A stretch of DNA of 64,000 bases from G963663315 sp965204925. GTDB taxonomy: Bacteria; Pseudomonadota; Gammaproteobacteria; Arenicellales; Poriferihabitantaceae. The position numbers and the translations under genes were made by a program. The notes under the pieces are model-generated. The model ran no database searches. It was not told the origin of the DNA and saw only the letters and a list, made by a program, of their open reading frames with translations. The first letter of the stretch is position 1. Each line of letters opens with the position of its first letter. Location of the stretch: assembly GCA_965204925.1 (NCBI GenBank), contig OZ242021.1, positions 186,001 to 250,000 on the forward strand. Reading direction: 5' to 3'. Positions 51,677 to 61,554 of this stretch are shown in pieces.

Positions 51677-54565
51677 TCAGCAATCTACCGCCTCAAACAT
51701 CAATCCGCGAAACAGTGGCTCAATGACTGCGGCTCTCCAGGTTTCGTCTGTACGCCGAACAGCGTTCAGCGTATGATCGCCATTGGCGTAAATCAGGTCG
51801 AGCGCGTCGGGAAGCTTCATTCGACTGCGCCGAAACCAGTCGTTTAGCGCATCGCTGCCGGTATCGTCCAGATTGCGCCAGAGAACGAGGCAATTTCTTC
51901 CTTCAGGATCCTTGCCAGTGATAGCGAGCACGCCGTCCAGGCGACAACGGGATTCAACGCGCAGGCCGAGCAGCAGATTGAAGGTCTCCGGCAAATCGAC
52001 CGGCGTCTCCCGGCGCGCGCCGTCGCGAACGACGGAAAGCGTATAGGCAAACGGATCGCGAAAATACCGTCCCAGCAGGCACGGACTATCAGCGGTTTCC
52101 TCGTCAAGCGCATAACGCAGTTTATAATCCTCAACCAGCCCGGGGTGATTTTCCTCCAACAGCCCGTCCGCCGGCGGCGTCATCACCAGCCCGTCCAGCG
52201 TATCCTCGTAGGATTCGAGGTTGATGTATTGAAATACTCCGCCTCCTTGATATTCGGAATCCCGCGATACCGATGTGCTTTTCCCAAACAAGGTTTGCTT
52301 CATCCGTGTAAGAGTGATGCTGTGAAAATGCTCACCCACTTCGCAAAGAATATATTTTCTATTGAGCTTTTGGGCACACGCGGCAGTTGTGCCGCTACCA
52401 CCAAAGTAGTCCAGCACCCAATCATTGCGATTCGTTGCAGACCGGATGGTTCGCTCCAGCAATTTTTCCGGCTTCTGGGTGCTGAACCCGATGCGCTCCG
52501 CGGCTGTTGGCTGTTGTTGAAAAGACATGATATCAGACCAGACATCACCAATCGGTTTCCCTCGGTCCTTGATGTCATCCCAATATCTTTTTTTCCCGTG
52601 AGCGATCATAAACTTCCGGTTCCCGCTGTCAGTACGATTGAACATTTTCTCGTATTTTTCTGAATGTGATTGACGGAGTTTATTGAAAAGGTATGTATCG
52701 CTGACAGTGTAAAACAGAATTGTTTCATGTCCTCTGATCCAGTTCGAAGCGATAGTTTTGAATCCCGAAAGGACCTGTATGTCCCAAATAATTTCTCTTT
52801 GAAAAGTGAAAAGTCGATCAAAAATTTCTCTGAGCCGGTGAGTTTCCAGATGATCTATCTGACAATAAAAGGAGCCTTGATTATTCAGTAGTGCACGAGC
52901 CAACTTGGCTCGTTCTTCCATCATTGATAGCCAACTTGAACGTTGGTATCTGTCCTTATAGACAAAGTCTCCACTGCCCGTGTTGTACGGAGGATCAACG
53001 TAAATGCACTGAATTTTTTTGCCGTATCGCGCCCGCAAAAGATTCAATGCCTGAAAATTCTCGCCGTGAACGAGCAGCCCACTGGTTTGCTCGTCCAGAC
53101 TGCCGGCATCGGACAAGGCGCCCAGCAACCGATCCTTGAAGTCACGCTCAAAATGGCGCGTATCCAGCGCCAGGTTCGGATTGGCGCACAGGAATTCGGG
53201 CGACCGCAATCTCCGGCTTTGACCAGTATCGGCAACAAGGTCGAAACTGGCTTGACGAGGTCGGAAATCACCCTTCTCCCGTCTTCGCTCCGGACCATCA
53301 GCGATATAGCCTGTCGCAAACAACGCCTGCCATTCCTGCCATTGCGCTTCATTGGCAGCAATCTCCGGGTAGAACGACTCCGGCACTCGGTCCAGTGTGA
53401 CACACCACTGGGTTTCCAGAACGAATTTCTTCTTCAGCCAGAGGCGCTTCTGGAAATCTTCCAACTGCGCAAGAAAAGTGATGAGCTTGTCGCCAATTTC
53501 GCGCACGGCGCGCATCCGTCCCAGCGCACGACGCATCCGGCCGGTATCGCCGAGGGCGAGATCCTGCAAATCCAGCACATCGGTTTTCAGGTACAGATCC
53601 AACTCGCGGCGCAGAAAGCCGCCCAAATCCTTGTGGATGAAATAATCAAAACTGTTCTTCGCCGTATAGCGCCCGACATGCCTGGCCAGCAATGTACGTT
53701 CCGGGTCGGAATCTGTGGGAGCCAATACGGCAAGCGCCTGCCACCGCTCCGCGGCGAGCCTCTGCACAGCGACCAGAATGCTTGTCGCCGTGTCCGCATT
53801 AATCCGACCCTGTTGCCGTGAACCATTACCGGGCCATTTTCGCTTCTCATACTCCGTCAACGGGCGGTGCTCGAAACGAACGACAAGTCCGCCTTCTTCA
53901 GACACAATCGCGTCTTCTGCGAGCACGAAGCGGCGCTGCCGACCGTTCGCCTCCTTGATATTGTCTTTCTCATTATCCGCTGCTTCGATCTCAAAGCAAA
54001 CACGAAATCGGGCGTCGCCCTCGCCAGCAAGGAAAGCGTAGGAAGCGTAATTCTCGGTCGTCTTCACGTAATACTGGTCCGCGTTGGCCCAGTGCAACTT
54101 CACTTCCTCGCCATCGTAAGGGATCAGATAGGTTGGATTACCGCCAGAGGAATAGCGGCGCAACGAGATGAAGTCGCCTTCCCTGTAATAGCGGGCGAAA
54201 AAATTGACGAGATGACCGTACACGTCCGCCTCGGCTTCGGCATCAGCCGTTGCCTGCGCCACTTGCTCCCTGAGCTTCGTGACCTCGGGCGCATTCTCGG
54301 GGTCAACGCCCAATTCCCGTGTCGACCGAATGGTTCGTTCAAGTTCTGCCTCAAGAGCGGCTCTCTGTTCGTCAGCGACCCCGGCGAGCACGGTCTTTAC
54401 CTGGGGCAACAAATCCTCGTTGAGGAATCGTTCGACTTCGCCCGCCTTCATACGCATGACGCGGTAGAGACCGAAATCCAGATCACCGCGATCAAGCTGA
54501 AACATCTCCCTCAGCAGTTCCCCGAGACGGTCAAAATTCCGTCCTGATTCATGTGCCGGGCGCAT
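51677..54565 (-). CDS. Type III-like DNA methyltransferase (Mod) with a long N-terminal domain
   Basis: This 962-aa protein is an adenine-N6 DNA methyltransferase of the beta class: DPPYNTG (about residue 520) precedes the SAM motif DYFGGSGTTAA (about 720). The N-terminal 480 residues form an added helical domain (LDRGDLDFGLYRVMRMKAGEV) seen in a subset of Mod proteins paired with Res helicases. The ATG at 54565 has an AAGGAAG ribosome site; the frame extends further upstream but overlaps the divergent coiled-coil gene. The pair should modify and restrict DNA as one unit. Confidence 0.9.
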   Translation of the reverse strand: MRPAHESGRNFDRLGELLREMFQLDRGDLDFGLYRVMRMKAGEVERFLNEDLLPQVKTVLAGVADEQRAALEAELERTIRSTRELGVDPENAPEVTKLREQVAQATADAEAEADVYGHLVNFFARYYREGDFISLRRYSSGGNPTYLIPYDGEEVKLHWANADQYYVKTTENYASYAFLAGEGDARFRVCFEIEAADNEKDNIKEANGRQRRFVLAEDAIVSEEGGLVVRFEHRPLTEYEKRKWPGNGSRQQGRINADTATSILVAVQRLAAERWQALAVLAPTDSDPERTLLARHVGRYTAKNSFDYFIHKDLGGFLRRELDLYLKTDVLDLQDLALGDTGRMRRALGRMRAVREIGDKLITFLAQLEDFQKRLWLKKKFVLETQWCVTLDRVPESFYPEIAANEAQWQEWQALFATGYIADGPERRREKGDFRPRQASFDLVADTGQSRRLRSPEFLCANPNLALDTRHFERDFKDRLLGALSDAGSLDEQTSGLLVHGENFQALNLLRARYGKKIQCIYVDPPYNTGSGDFVYKDRYQRSSWLSMMEERAKLARALLNNQGSFYCQIDHLETHRLREIFDRLFTFQREIIWDIQVLSGFKTIASNWIRGHETILFYTVSDTYLFNKLRQSHSEKYEKMFNRTDSGNRKFMIAHGKKRYWDDIKDRGKPIGDVWSDIMSFQQQPTAAERIGFSTQKPEKLLERTIRSATNRNDWVLDYFGGSGTTAACAQKLNRKYILCEVGEHFHSITLTRMKQTLFGKSTSVSRDSEYQGGGVFQYINLESYEDTLDGLVMTPPADGLLEENHPGLVEDYKLRYALDEETADSPCLLGRYFRDPFAYTLSVVRDGARRETPVDLPETFNLLLGLRVESRCRLDGVLAITGKDPEGRNCLVLWRNLDDTGSDALNDWFRRSRMKLPDALDLIYANGDHTLNAVRRTDETWRAAVIEPLFRGLMFEAVDC

Positions 54566-54728
54566 ATTTTCTTCCTTTGTATCGAATTTCACCGAAATAG
54601 CCACCCAACTCCAACAAGAATAACCACCTGAAATAAAAGACAAGTGTAAACCACCCGCCTGTTTATGGACAAATCGCTTGCCTGATTCCGAATAATCGGT
54701 CAGAATCAGGGAACTGTCAGGAGATACC

Positions 54729-55172
54729 ATGAACAGCTACGCCATTGATACCCACAGCGCCATTGAGGATCTGAAATCCGCCGGCTTCCAGGCGAAACAG
54801 GCTGAAGCGATCACCTCTCTGTTCACCGGCCGGGATTCCCGGCTGGCGACCAAAGACGGCCTTACAGCTTCTATCTCCGGGCTTCGAATCGAGCTCAAGG
54901 CAGATATGGGCGAACTACGCTCCGAACTCAAGGCAGATATGGGCGAACTGCGCTCCGAACTCAAGGCAGAAATGACCGAACTGCGTTCAGAACTCAAGGG
55001 CGATATTGCCGAACTGAAAGCAGAAATGACCGAACTGCGCTCCGAACTCAAGGGCGATATTGCCGTACTTCAGGAGCAGAACAAATCCCTCCGTACCGAG
55101 ACCCGGGTTATCCTGGCAATCGTGCTCGCCCTGGGCGCCCCTGTATTCCTGCGATCATTCGGCCTGATTTAA
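54729..55172 (+). CDS. Coiled-coil membrane protein with hendecad repeats (DUF1640-like)
   Basis: This 147-aa protein has a helical N-terminal head (IEDLKSAGFQAKQAEAITSLF) and five 11-residue units of the type ELKADMGELRS, about residues 55-115. A basic stretch and a C-terminal membrane helix (VILAIVLALGAPVFLRSF) end the chain. It resembles the CCDC90/DUF1640 family of coiled-coil membrane proteins, whose bacterial role is unclear. The ATG has a GGAGA ribosome site. It is divergent from the methyltransferase gene across a 163-bp gap and borders the core dnaQ region. Confidence 0.8.
   Translation: MNSYAIDTHSAIEDLKSAGFQAKQAEAITSLFTGRDSRLATKDGLTASISGLRIELKADMGELRSELKADMGELRSELKAEMTELRSELKGDIAELKAEMTELRSELKGDIAVLQEQNKSLRTETRVILAIVLALGAPVFLRSFGLI
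54891..55073 (+). repeat. Tandem 33-bp coding repeats
   Basis: Four complete 33-bp units (54891-55022), a 21-bp partial unit and a final partial unit encode the coiled coil. Nucleotide identity between neighbours is high (units 1 and 2 differ at two or three bases), so copy number may vary between strains. Confidence 0.85.
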
Positions 55173-55234
55173 GCCGTCCCGGTCAGAACCACATGGCGGG
55201 CAAGGCTGATCCGATCTTGCCGGCGCAATGCGCT

Positions 55235-55960
55235 TCATGCCTTTATCCCGTCCCAGACCGCGCCTGCGGGATTTTTCGATCTCAATAACTCCAGCCACTT
55301 TTCGTGATTGGCCAGCTCTTGCGCGCTGGCCGGAATCACGCTGAGGCTGGCCGCCTGCCGCGGATCCATGTGCGCGCCCGATCGGTTCTGCTGCTGTGTG
55401 GATTGCATGCCCGAATGTTCCGATTCACTCGGTAATGTGGTTTGTCCACTGGTCATTTTCAGATAAACATCGGCCAGAATTTCGGCGTCCAGCAATGCGC
55501 CGTGAACGAGTCGCTGCGAGTTATCCACCCCATATCGCCGGCATAATGCGTCCAGGCTGTTTTTCTGGCCCGGATGCAGGCGTCTCGCCTCTACCAGCGT
55601 GTCAAGCACCTGACAGTGGTCCTCAATCACCCGGCCTTCATATCCGGCTTCTGCAAACTCGAAGTTCAGGAATCCAACGTCAAACGGAGCATTATGGATA
55701 ATCAATTCCGCCCCTTTCAGAAAATCAAGCAGTTCCTTCGCCCTTTCTCTGAAACAGGGTTCATCTGCCAGCTGTTCCGCCGTGATTCCGTGTACTTCGA
55801 CAGCCGCCTCGTCAATCTCCCGCTCAGGGTTGAGATAGAAGTGCAGTGTATTGCCGGTCTTGCGCCGACTGATCATCTCAATGGCGCCAATTTCAATCAC
55901 CTTGTGCCCCTGGCTTGTTTCGAGGCCGGTGGTTTCAGTATCCAGAATTATTTGCCGCAC
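55235..55960 (-). CDS. dnaQ: DNA polymerase III epsilon subunit (proofreading exonuclease)
   Basis: This 241-aa 3'-5' proofreading exonuclease of the replicative polymerase has the DEDDh motif residues Asp and Glu in ILDTETTG near residue 7, the acidic residue of NAPFDVGFLNFE in ExoII, and the ExoIII region with VHGALLDAEILADVYL. A C-terminal segment links to the alpha subunit. It overlaps the end of rnhA by 26 bp, the usual rnhA-dnaQ arrangement of gammaproteobacteria, though here both read in the same direction. Confidence 0.95.
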   Translation of the reverse strand: MRQIILDTETTGLETSQGHKVIEIGAIEMISRRKTGNTLHFYLNPEREIDEAAVEVHGITAEQLADEPCFRERAKELLDFLKGAELIIHNAPFDVGFLNFEFAEAGYEGRVIEDHCQVLDTLVEARRLHPGQKNSLDALCRRYGVDNSQRLVHGALLDAEILADVYLKMTSGQTTLPSESEHSGMQSTQQQNRSGAHMDPRQAASLSVIPASAQELANHEKWLELLRSKNPAGAVWDGIKA

Positions 55961-56405
55961 AGGATGGTCTCCTCGCTATCTCGTCAATACCTCTGTTCGC
56001 GAGCCGGTCAGCCCGTTCGTTGCCGGGGTCACCAGCATGTCCCTTGACCCATCTCCACTCAATATCATGTCTTGCCGACAATTGGTCAAGTTGTTCCCAT
56101 AAATCACGATTTTTCACCGGTTTTTTGGCAGCGGTTTTCCAGTTGTTCCTTTTCCAGTTGCCGAGCCATGATTGTATGCCATTCCTGACGTATGTCGAAT
56201 CGGTAAAGACCCGCACGTGGCAACGCTGCGACAGCCGCTCAAGCGCCTCAATACAGGCGCGCAATTCCATTCGATTATTGGTCGTTTCCACTTCACCTCC
56301 GAATATCTCCTTTTTGTTTTCTCTGAAGATAAGGAGCGCGCCCCATCCTCCCGGTCCGGGATTCCCCCGGCAAGCGCCATCCGTATATATGGTCACTATA
56401 CCCAT
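55935..56405 (-). CDS. rnhA: Ribonuclease HI
   Basis: This 156-aa enzyme cleaves RNA in RNA-DNA hybrids. Catalytic acids are visible as Asp in YTDGACRGN, Glu in NRMELRACIEAL, Asp in TDSTYV and the terminal Asp in GNERADRLANRG. Length is normal. It is upstream of and overlaps dnaQ. Confidence 0.96.
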   Translation of the reverse strand: MGIVTIYTDGACRGNPGPGGWGALLIFRENKKEIFGGEVETTNNRMELRACIEALERLSQRCHVRVFTDSTYVRNGIQSWLGNWKRNNWKTAAKKPVKNRDLWEQLDQLSARHDIEWRWVKGHAGDPGNERADRLANRGIDEIARRPSCAANNSGY

Positions 56406-56460
56406 GTGCAGCGATCAGCAAGAACGGTTCAGTTACTCAAGGCACGTTCTGCGACCGCAC

Positions 56461-57231
56461 TTACGCCGCTTCCCGCGAAGCCGGTTGAACCACCCCCGGA
56501 ATCAACCTGCGCCAGGGTCGGGAAGCGCTTCGCAACGGAGTTACTCCCATCTCGCGCTTCCTTGCGACAATCACATAAATACCGCCCAGATTCGGCCACC
56601 AGCGATCCCCCGCCCTTTCGATGAACGCCAGCTTCTCACGCCAGTTCTCCGACTGAATGGGCGGCAGATAGTTGGACATGCCGGCCCCGATCAGGTCGAA
56701 ACCCAACAGCGCCAGCCAATCCTGAACCCGTCCTGCCCGATAGAACCTGCCGTCCCACGGCTGATTGCCATTCTGGCCAGTCAGCGCATTGATCACTCCA
56801 TACAGGCTGATCAGATTGAATCCGACAATCACGATACACCCTTCGGCAATGAGCAGCTGGTTGACTTGTCTGAGCGCTTCATGAGGATCGGCGCAAAAAT
56901 CAAGTGTATGCGGCAGGACGATGATGTCCTGGGATTTCTCCGGAAAAGGCAATGCGGTACTGGTGGACACAACACGATGGCAATCTTTCGTATCATAAAT
57001 CACCCGATCGCTTCCGGGAAGCAGGTCCGGCGCTGTCGGTTTTTCAAAAGGAGGATTTGAGGTGTCAGCGATATATTGTGATGCCACTTCCGTGCCGAAA
57101 AGATAATTGACCCAGGGCATACCAACCTGCAAACCCTGTGCATAATATCCCGCCGGAATCAATTTTTCACATTGCTTAACGCCGGATTGAACGATCGATT
57201 GACCCAGGGGGGATTTGAACCAGTCCGACAT
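56461..57231 (-). CDS. SAM-dependent methyltransferase-like protein (YafS type)
   Basis: This 256-aa class I methyltransferase-like protein is usually found beside rnhA and dnaQ. The SAM-binding part is divergent, but the post-I region LPHTLDFCADPHEALRQVNQLLIAEGCIVIVGFN is clear. The C-terminal half has the RFYRAGRVQDWLALLGFD and GGIYVIVARKREM segments. The substrate is unknown. It is separated from rnhA by 55 bp and is divergent from dapE. Confidence 0.88.
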   Translation of the reverse strand: MSDWFKSPLGQSIVQSGVKQCEKLIPAGYYAQGLQVGMPWVNYLFGTEVASQYIADTSNPPFEKPTAPDLLPGSDRVIYDTKDCHRVVSTSTALPFPEKSQDIIVLPHTLDFCADPHEALRQVNQLLIAEGCIVIVGFNLISLYGVINALTGQNGNQPWDGRFYRAGRVQDWLALLGFDLIGAGMSNYLPPIQSENWREKLAFIERAGDRWWPNLGGIYVIVARKREMGVTPLRSASRPWRRLIPGVVQPASREAA

Positions 57232-57378
57232 CGCTGCTCAACGAGCGCAACCACAGCCGCCGACTGCACCGTAAAATATACCAATATACCGATTGAGCAT
57301 TGCACAGGTGAGGACAGGTTCCCGTTGATTTGTCGTTACAATAGCTCACCATAAAACTTTATCGTACAGATTGCAACC

Positions 57379-58515
57379 ATGTCATATTCGGAGACTATCG
57401 AACTCGCGCGCGCTTTAATCACAAAAGCCTCGATCACCCCGGCGGATGCAGGCTGTCAGCAGTTGCTGGCGGAGAGGTTGTATGCAGCAGATTTCAAATG
57501 TGAATCGATACAATTTTCCGGCGTATCCAATTTATGGGCGACTCGGGGCAGTAAAAAACCGCTAATGGTTTTCGCCGGTCATACCGATGTCGTGCCGACC
57601 GGACCATTGGAACAATGGCGTGTTCCTCCTTTCGCCGGTGAGATCCGGGACGGCATGCTGCATGGCCGCGGCGCCGCCGACATGAAAGGCAGCATTGCCT
57701 CATTTATCACAGCTTGCGAGAGGTTCGTGAAAAAGTATCCGCGGCATGCGGGCGCCATCGGACTGCTGATTACCAGCGACGAGGAAGGGCCGGCGCTTTG
57801 GGGCACACGGGCTGTCGTGAAGGAGTTGAACGGTCGTGGAGTCAACATAGACCTGTGTATCGTCGGGGAACCGACCAGCGCTTCGCATCTGGGCGATACG
57901 GTGAAAATAGGCCGGCGAGGTTCACTGAACGGGAAACTGACAATCAAAGGCATCCAGGGGCATGTCGCTTACCCGCATCTTGCCAACAATCCGATTCATA
58001 TTGCGTTGCCCGCATTATCGGCTCTGACCACGCGGCAGTGGGATCAGGGCAATGAACTTTTTCCGCCTACCTGTCTCCAGATTTCCAATATCCGGGCCGG
58101 AACCGGAGCCGCCAATGTGATCCCCGGCCAGCTTGAAGCTGATTTCAATTTTCGCTATTCTCCAGAGACCGGCGCCGATCAACTGAAACGCGAAACAACC
58201 GGCATGATGCGGGCGCACGGACTTCAATTCGACATTGAATGGGGCGTCCCGGGCCTCCCTTACCGAACCAGTCCGGGAACGCTGGTAGAGGCGGTTACGG
58301 CCGGCATTTTCGAGATTACCGGCAAGACTCCGCAACTATCGGCCACCGGAGGTACTTCGGACGGACGGTTTATTGCACCCACAGGAGCCCAGGTCGTGGA
58401 ATTCGGCCCGCTCAATGCGACCATTCATCAAATAAACGAGCAGGTATCGGTGGCGGACCTCGATCTGCTCTCGGCGTGTTATGAAAATATTCTGGAGAGG
58501 ATATTGGCGGCTTGA
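57379..58515 (+). CDS. dapE: Succinyl-diaminopimelate desuccinylase
   Basis: This 378-aa dinuclear zinc M20 enzyme makes LL-diaminopimelate for lysine and peptidoglycan synthesis. Metal ligands are His in AGHTDVVPTG, Asp in GRGAADMKGS, Glu in DEEGPA, Glu in VGEPTSA and His in NATIHQIN. Length is normal for the family. It is upstream of glnS in the same direction. Confidence 0.96.
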   Translation: MSYSETIELARALITKASITPADAGCQQLLAERLYAADFKCESIQFSGVSNLWATRGSKKPLMVFAGHTDVVPTGPLEQWRVPPFAGEIRDGMLHGRGAADMKGSIASFITACERFVKKYPRHAGAIGLLITSDEEGPALWGTRAVVKELNGRGVNIDLCIVGEPTSASHLGDTVKIGRRGSLNGKLTIKGIQGHVAYPHLANNPIHIALPALSALTTRQWDQGNELFPPTCLQISNIRAGTGAANVIPGQLEADFNFRYSPETGADQLKRETTGMMRAHGLQFDIEWGVPGLPYRTSPGTLVEAVTAGIFEITGKTPQLSATGGTSDGRFIAPTGAQVVEFGPLNATIHQINEQVSVADLDLLSACYENILERILAA

Positions 58516-58605
58516 CTTGAATGTTTGCATGGAAAGATTTGCTTGATTCCCCTATACTCCACGACCGCAAGGCGCTCTGCCACCGACTCCACCCGATTCG
58601 AAACA

Positions 58606-60282
58606 ATGTCCGAACCCCTCAATTTCATACGTCAGGCAATTGAAGCTGATCTGAAGAGCGGCAGGCATGATGAGGTCGTCACACGCTTTCCACCGGAACC
58701 GAATGGATATCTGCACATCGGACATGCGAAATCGATCTGGCTTAACTTCAAAATTGCGGAAGACTGCAACGGCCGCTGCACATTGCGATTCGACGACACC
58801 AATCCGGCCAAAGAGGAGCGGGAGTTTGTCAAGGCGATCGAAGAGGATGTGCGCTGGCTGGGATTTCAATGGAGCGAAATCACCCACACTTCCGATTACT
58901 TCGACCAGCTTCACCGGTTCGCTATTGAACTGATCGGCAAGGGACTGGCTTATGTGGACAGTCTCAGCGCGGAGCAGATCAAACAGTACCGGGGGGCGCT
59001 CAGTGAGCCGGGAAGAGACAGTCCGTTTCGCGAGCGCCCGGTGCAGGAAAACCTGGATTTGTTCGAGCGCATGCGTCTCGGCGAATTTGCACAAGGCGAA
59101 CATGTGCTGCGCGCAAAAATCGATATGGCCGCACCCAATATGAACCTGCGCGACCCGGTCATTTACCGGATTCTGCATCACGCCCATCAACGCACCGGGG
59201 ACAAGTGGTGCATTTATCCACTCTATGATTTCGCCCACGGGCAGGGGGATGCGATCGAGGGGGTCACGCACTCCCTGTGCACACTGGAATTCGAAGACCA
59301 CCGGGCCCTGTATAACTGGTTTCTCGACAACCTGTCCGTCCCCGGACACCCCAGGCAAATCGAGTTTTCACGATTGAATCTGGACTATACGGTCATGAGC
59401 AAGCGCATGCTGACCCGACTGGTAGAGAACGGTCATGTCGATGACTGGGATGACCCGCGCATGCCCACCCTGTCGGGACTTCGCCGACGGGGTTATACGC
59501 CGCAAGCGATCCGCAATTTCATTTCTTCGGTCGGCATCACCAAACGCGACAACATGATCGGGATTGGAGTTCTGGAGAACAGCATCCGCGAAAACCTTGA
59601 TCCGATAGCGCCACGGGTAATGACGGTATTGGAGCCGCTCAGGGTCATTATTGAAAATTATCCGTGCGGGCAATCCGAGGAAATCGAGGCGCCCAGCCAC
59701 CCGCACAATGAGGCTATGGGCAAAAGGAAAATCAGGCTGTCGAGGGAAATATTCATCGAACGAAATGATTTCATGGAAGAACCTCCGAAAGGATTTTATC
59801 GACTGGCGCCGCGGCGAAAAGTACGCCTTCGATACGCCTTCGTGATTTACTGCAAGGAGGTGATACGGGATGGAAACGGAGAAATAACGCAGCTGCTATG
59901 CGAGTACGACCCGCATACCCGTCATGGCAAACAACCCGCAAGCGGCAAAGTGAAAGGCATCATCCACTGGGTGTCCGCCCACCATTGTGTAGATGGTGAA
60001 GTGCGCTTGTACGATCGGTTGTTTTCCAAAGCCGATCCCCTGGCTGACAAATCCCGCGATTTTACAGAAACGATCAACCCGGATTCGCTACAGGTTCTGA
60101 CCAACTGCAAGTTCGATCCGATCCTTGCCAAAGCAGACGGCGATATGCGCTATCAGTTCGAAAGGCTGGGATATTTCTATGCGGACAAGGAACATAGCGC
60201 AACGCAGCCGGTTTACAATCGAATCGTAACCCTGCGCGATACCTGGGCAAAACTTCAGCGACAGACTGGTACAAAACCCTGA
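58606..60282 (+). CDS. glnS: Glutaminyl-tRNA synthetase
   Basis: This 558-aa class I synthetase charges tRNA-Gln. The HIGH motif is in GYLHIGHAKSIWL, the KMSKS equivalent is VMSKRMLTRLV, and RFDDTNPAKEE is typical of Gln/Glu enzymes. I place the start at the ATG of MSEPLNFIRQ (58606); an earlier in-frame Met at 58525 adds a segment without family match. It lies 2 bp before sohB. Confidence 0.97.
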   Translation: MSEPLNFIRQAIEADLKSGRHDEVVTRFPPEPNGYLHIGHAKSIWLNFKIAEDCNGRCTLRFDDTNPAKEEREFVKAIEEDVRWLGFQWSEITHTSDYFDQLHRFAIELIGKGLAYVDSLSAEQIKQYRGALSEPGRDSPFRERPVQENLDLFERMRLGEFAQGEHVLRAKIDMAAPNMNLRDPVIYRILHHAHQRTGDKWCIYPLYDFAHGQGDAIEGVTHSLCTLEFEDHRALYNWFLDNLSVPGHPRQIEFSRLNLDYTVMSKRMLTRLVENGHVDDWDDPRMPTLSGLRRRGYTPQAIRNFISSVGITKRDNMIGIGVLENSIRENLDPIAPRVMTVLEPLRVIIENYPCGQSEEIEAPSHPHNEAMGKRKIRLSREIFIERNDFMEEPPKGFYRLAPRRKVRLRYAFVIYCKEVIRDGNGEITQLLCEYDPHTRHGKQPASGKVKGIIHWVSAHHCVDGEVRLYDRLFSKADPLADKSRDFTETINPDSLQVLTNCKFDPILAKADGDMRYQFERLGYFYADKEHSATQPVYNRIVTLRDTWAKLQRQTGTKP

Positions 60283-60284
60283 CC

Positions 60285-61346
60285 ATGGAATTCCTGATCG
60301 AATACGGCTTGTTTCTTTCCAAAGTGATTACTATTGTCATAGCGATCCTCATTGCAGTGGCAGGCTGCGCCGCGGTGGCCGCGCGCCAGAAAAAATCCTC
60401 AGGCAAACAATTGCAGGTTACTCACATCGGTGAGCAGCTTGAGGATATGGAACAGGCAGTTGCGGCCGTTGCGTTTTCACCGGACGCCGTGAAGCAGAAA
60501 AGGAAATCGGAGAGGAAAAAGAGCAAACAGAAAGCCAGGGCAGAGAAAAAAGCATACAAGGCTTCCGCAAAAGGCGGAGGCTTGCCGGATACAAAAAAAC
60601 GGGTTTTCGTGATCGACTTCGAAGGCGACCTCAAAGCCGGACATGTCGAAAACATGCGCCAGGAAATCAGCGCGGCGCTAACCTGTGCGACAACCCGTGA
60701 CGAGGTTCTGGTGAGACTGGAAAGCGGCGGCGGCACAGTGCATGGATATGGACTCGGCGCCTCACAGTTGCGGCGTATCCGGGAACGGGGAATCCCGTTA
60801 ACCGTTGCCGTGGACCGGATCGCAGCCAGCGGCGGCTATATGATGGCATGCGTTGCCAACAAGATCATTGCCGCGCCGTTTTCCATTATCGGGTCGATTG
60901 GCGTGCTGGCCCAGATCCCGAATCTGCACCGCTTCCTGAAGAAGCATGACGTTGACTTCGAGCAACTGTATGCCGGGGAATACAAGCGAACCCTCACCCT
61001 GTTTGGAGAAAACACTCCCAAGGGGCGTAGCAAGGTACAGCAGGACCTTGAAGAGACCCATCGACTGTTCAAGGATTTTGTGAAAAGCCAACGACCCGGC
61101 CTTGATATCGACAAGGTGGCTACCGGCGAGTACTGGCTGGGTATGCAGGCGCAGGAACTGGGCCTCGTCGACGAGCTGCAAACCAGTGACGACTACCTCA
61201 TGGAACGCAGGGGAGAGTGGGAACTGGTACTGATCGAGTATTCGAGGAAAAAAACATTGCAGGAAAAACTTGCCGACCTGATGTCGGTCAGCAGCTACGC
61301 AAACCCGGCAGAAATCCGGGATATGGACAAACCCTTGTTAATGTGA
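60285..61346 (+). CDS. sohB: S49-family protease SohB
   Basis: This 353-aa inner-membrane serine protease of the signal-peptide-peptidase A family is anchored by an N-terminal helix (about 9-33). A Lys-rich segment (about 70-95) follows. Catalytic Ser lies in RIAASGGYMMAC and the Lys in AGEYKRTLT. The GSIGVLAQIPN segment and the FGENTPKGR region are typical. It is probably translationally linked to glnS (ATG 2 bp after the stop). Confidence 0.93.
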   Translation: MEFLIEYGLFLSKVITIVIAILIAVAGCAAVAARQKKSSGKQLQVTHIGEQLEDMEQAVAAVAFSPDAVKQKRKSERKKSKQKARAEKKAYKASAKGGGLPDTKKRVFVIDFEGDLKAGHVENMRQEISAALTCATTRDEVLVRLESGGGTVHGYGLGASQLRRIRERGIPLTVAVDRIAASGGYMMACVANKIIAAPFSIIGSIGVLAQIPNLHRFLKKHDVDFEQLYAGEYKRTLTLFGENTPKGRSKVQQDLEETHRLFKDFVKSQRPGLDIDKVATGEYWLGMQAQELGLVDELQTSDDYLMERRGEWELVLIEYSRKKTLQEKLADLMSVSSYANPAEIRDMDKPLLM

Positions 61347-61554
61347 CGGCATGGCCGCACAATCTCTGTTGACAATCATCCTCCGTCACGCCCATGAACA
61401 CCGGAAAACTCGACCCGATGGCGTGTGAACCGGGATTTCGTCATGAAATGTATCCCGACATGCTTGCGGGCCGGATAACCCTGCGAAATATCAGCCCGTA
61501 TCGTATGGCCGGAGCCAAGCCGCGGCCCAAGGAGAGTAGAGGCCGAATTCTGCT

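Noticed and set aside
57205..57220. tRNA T-arm-like string GGATTTGAACC
   Set aside because: It lies within the methyltransferase coding sequence (yafS type) and no cloverleaf could be built around it.
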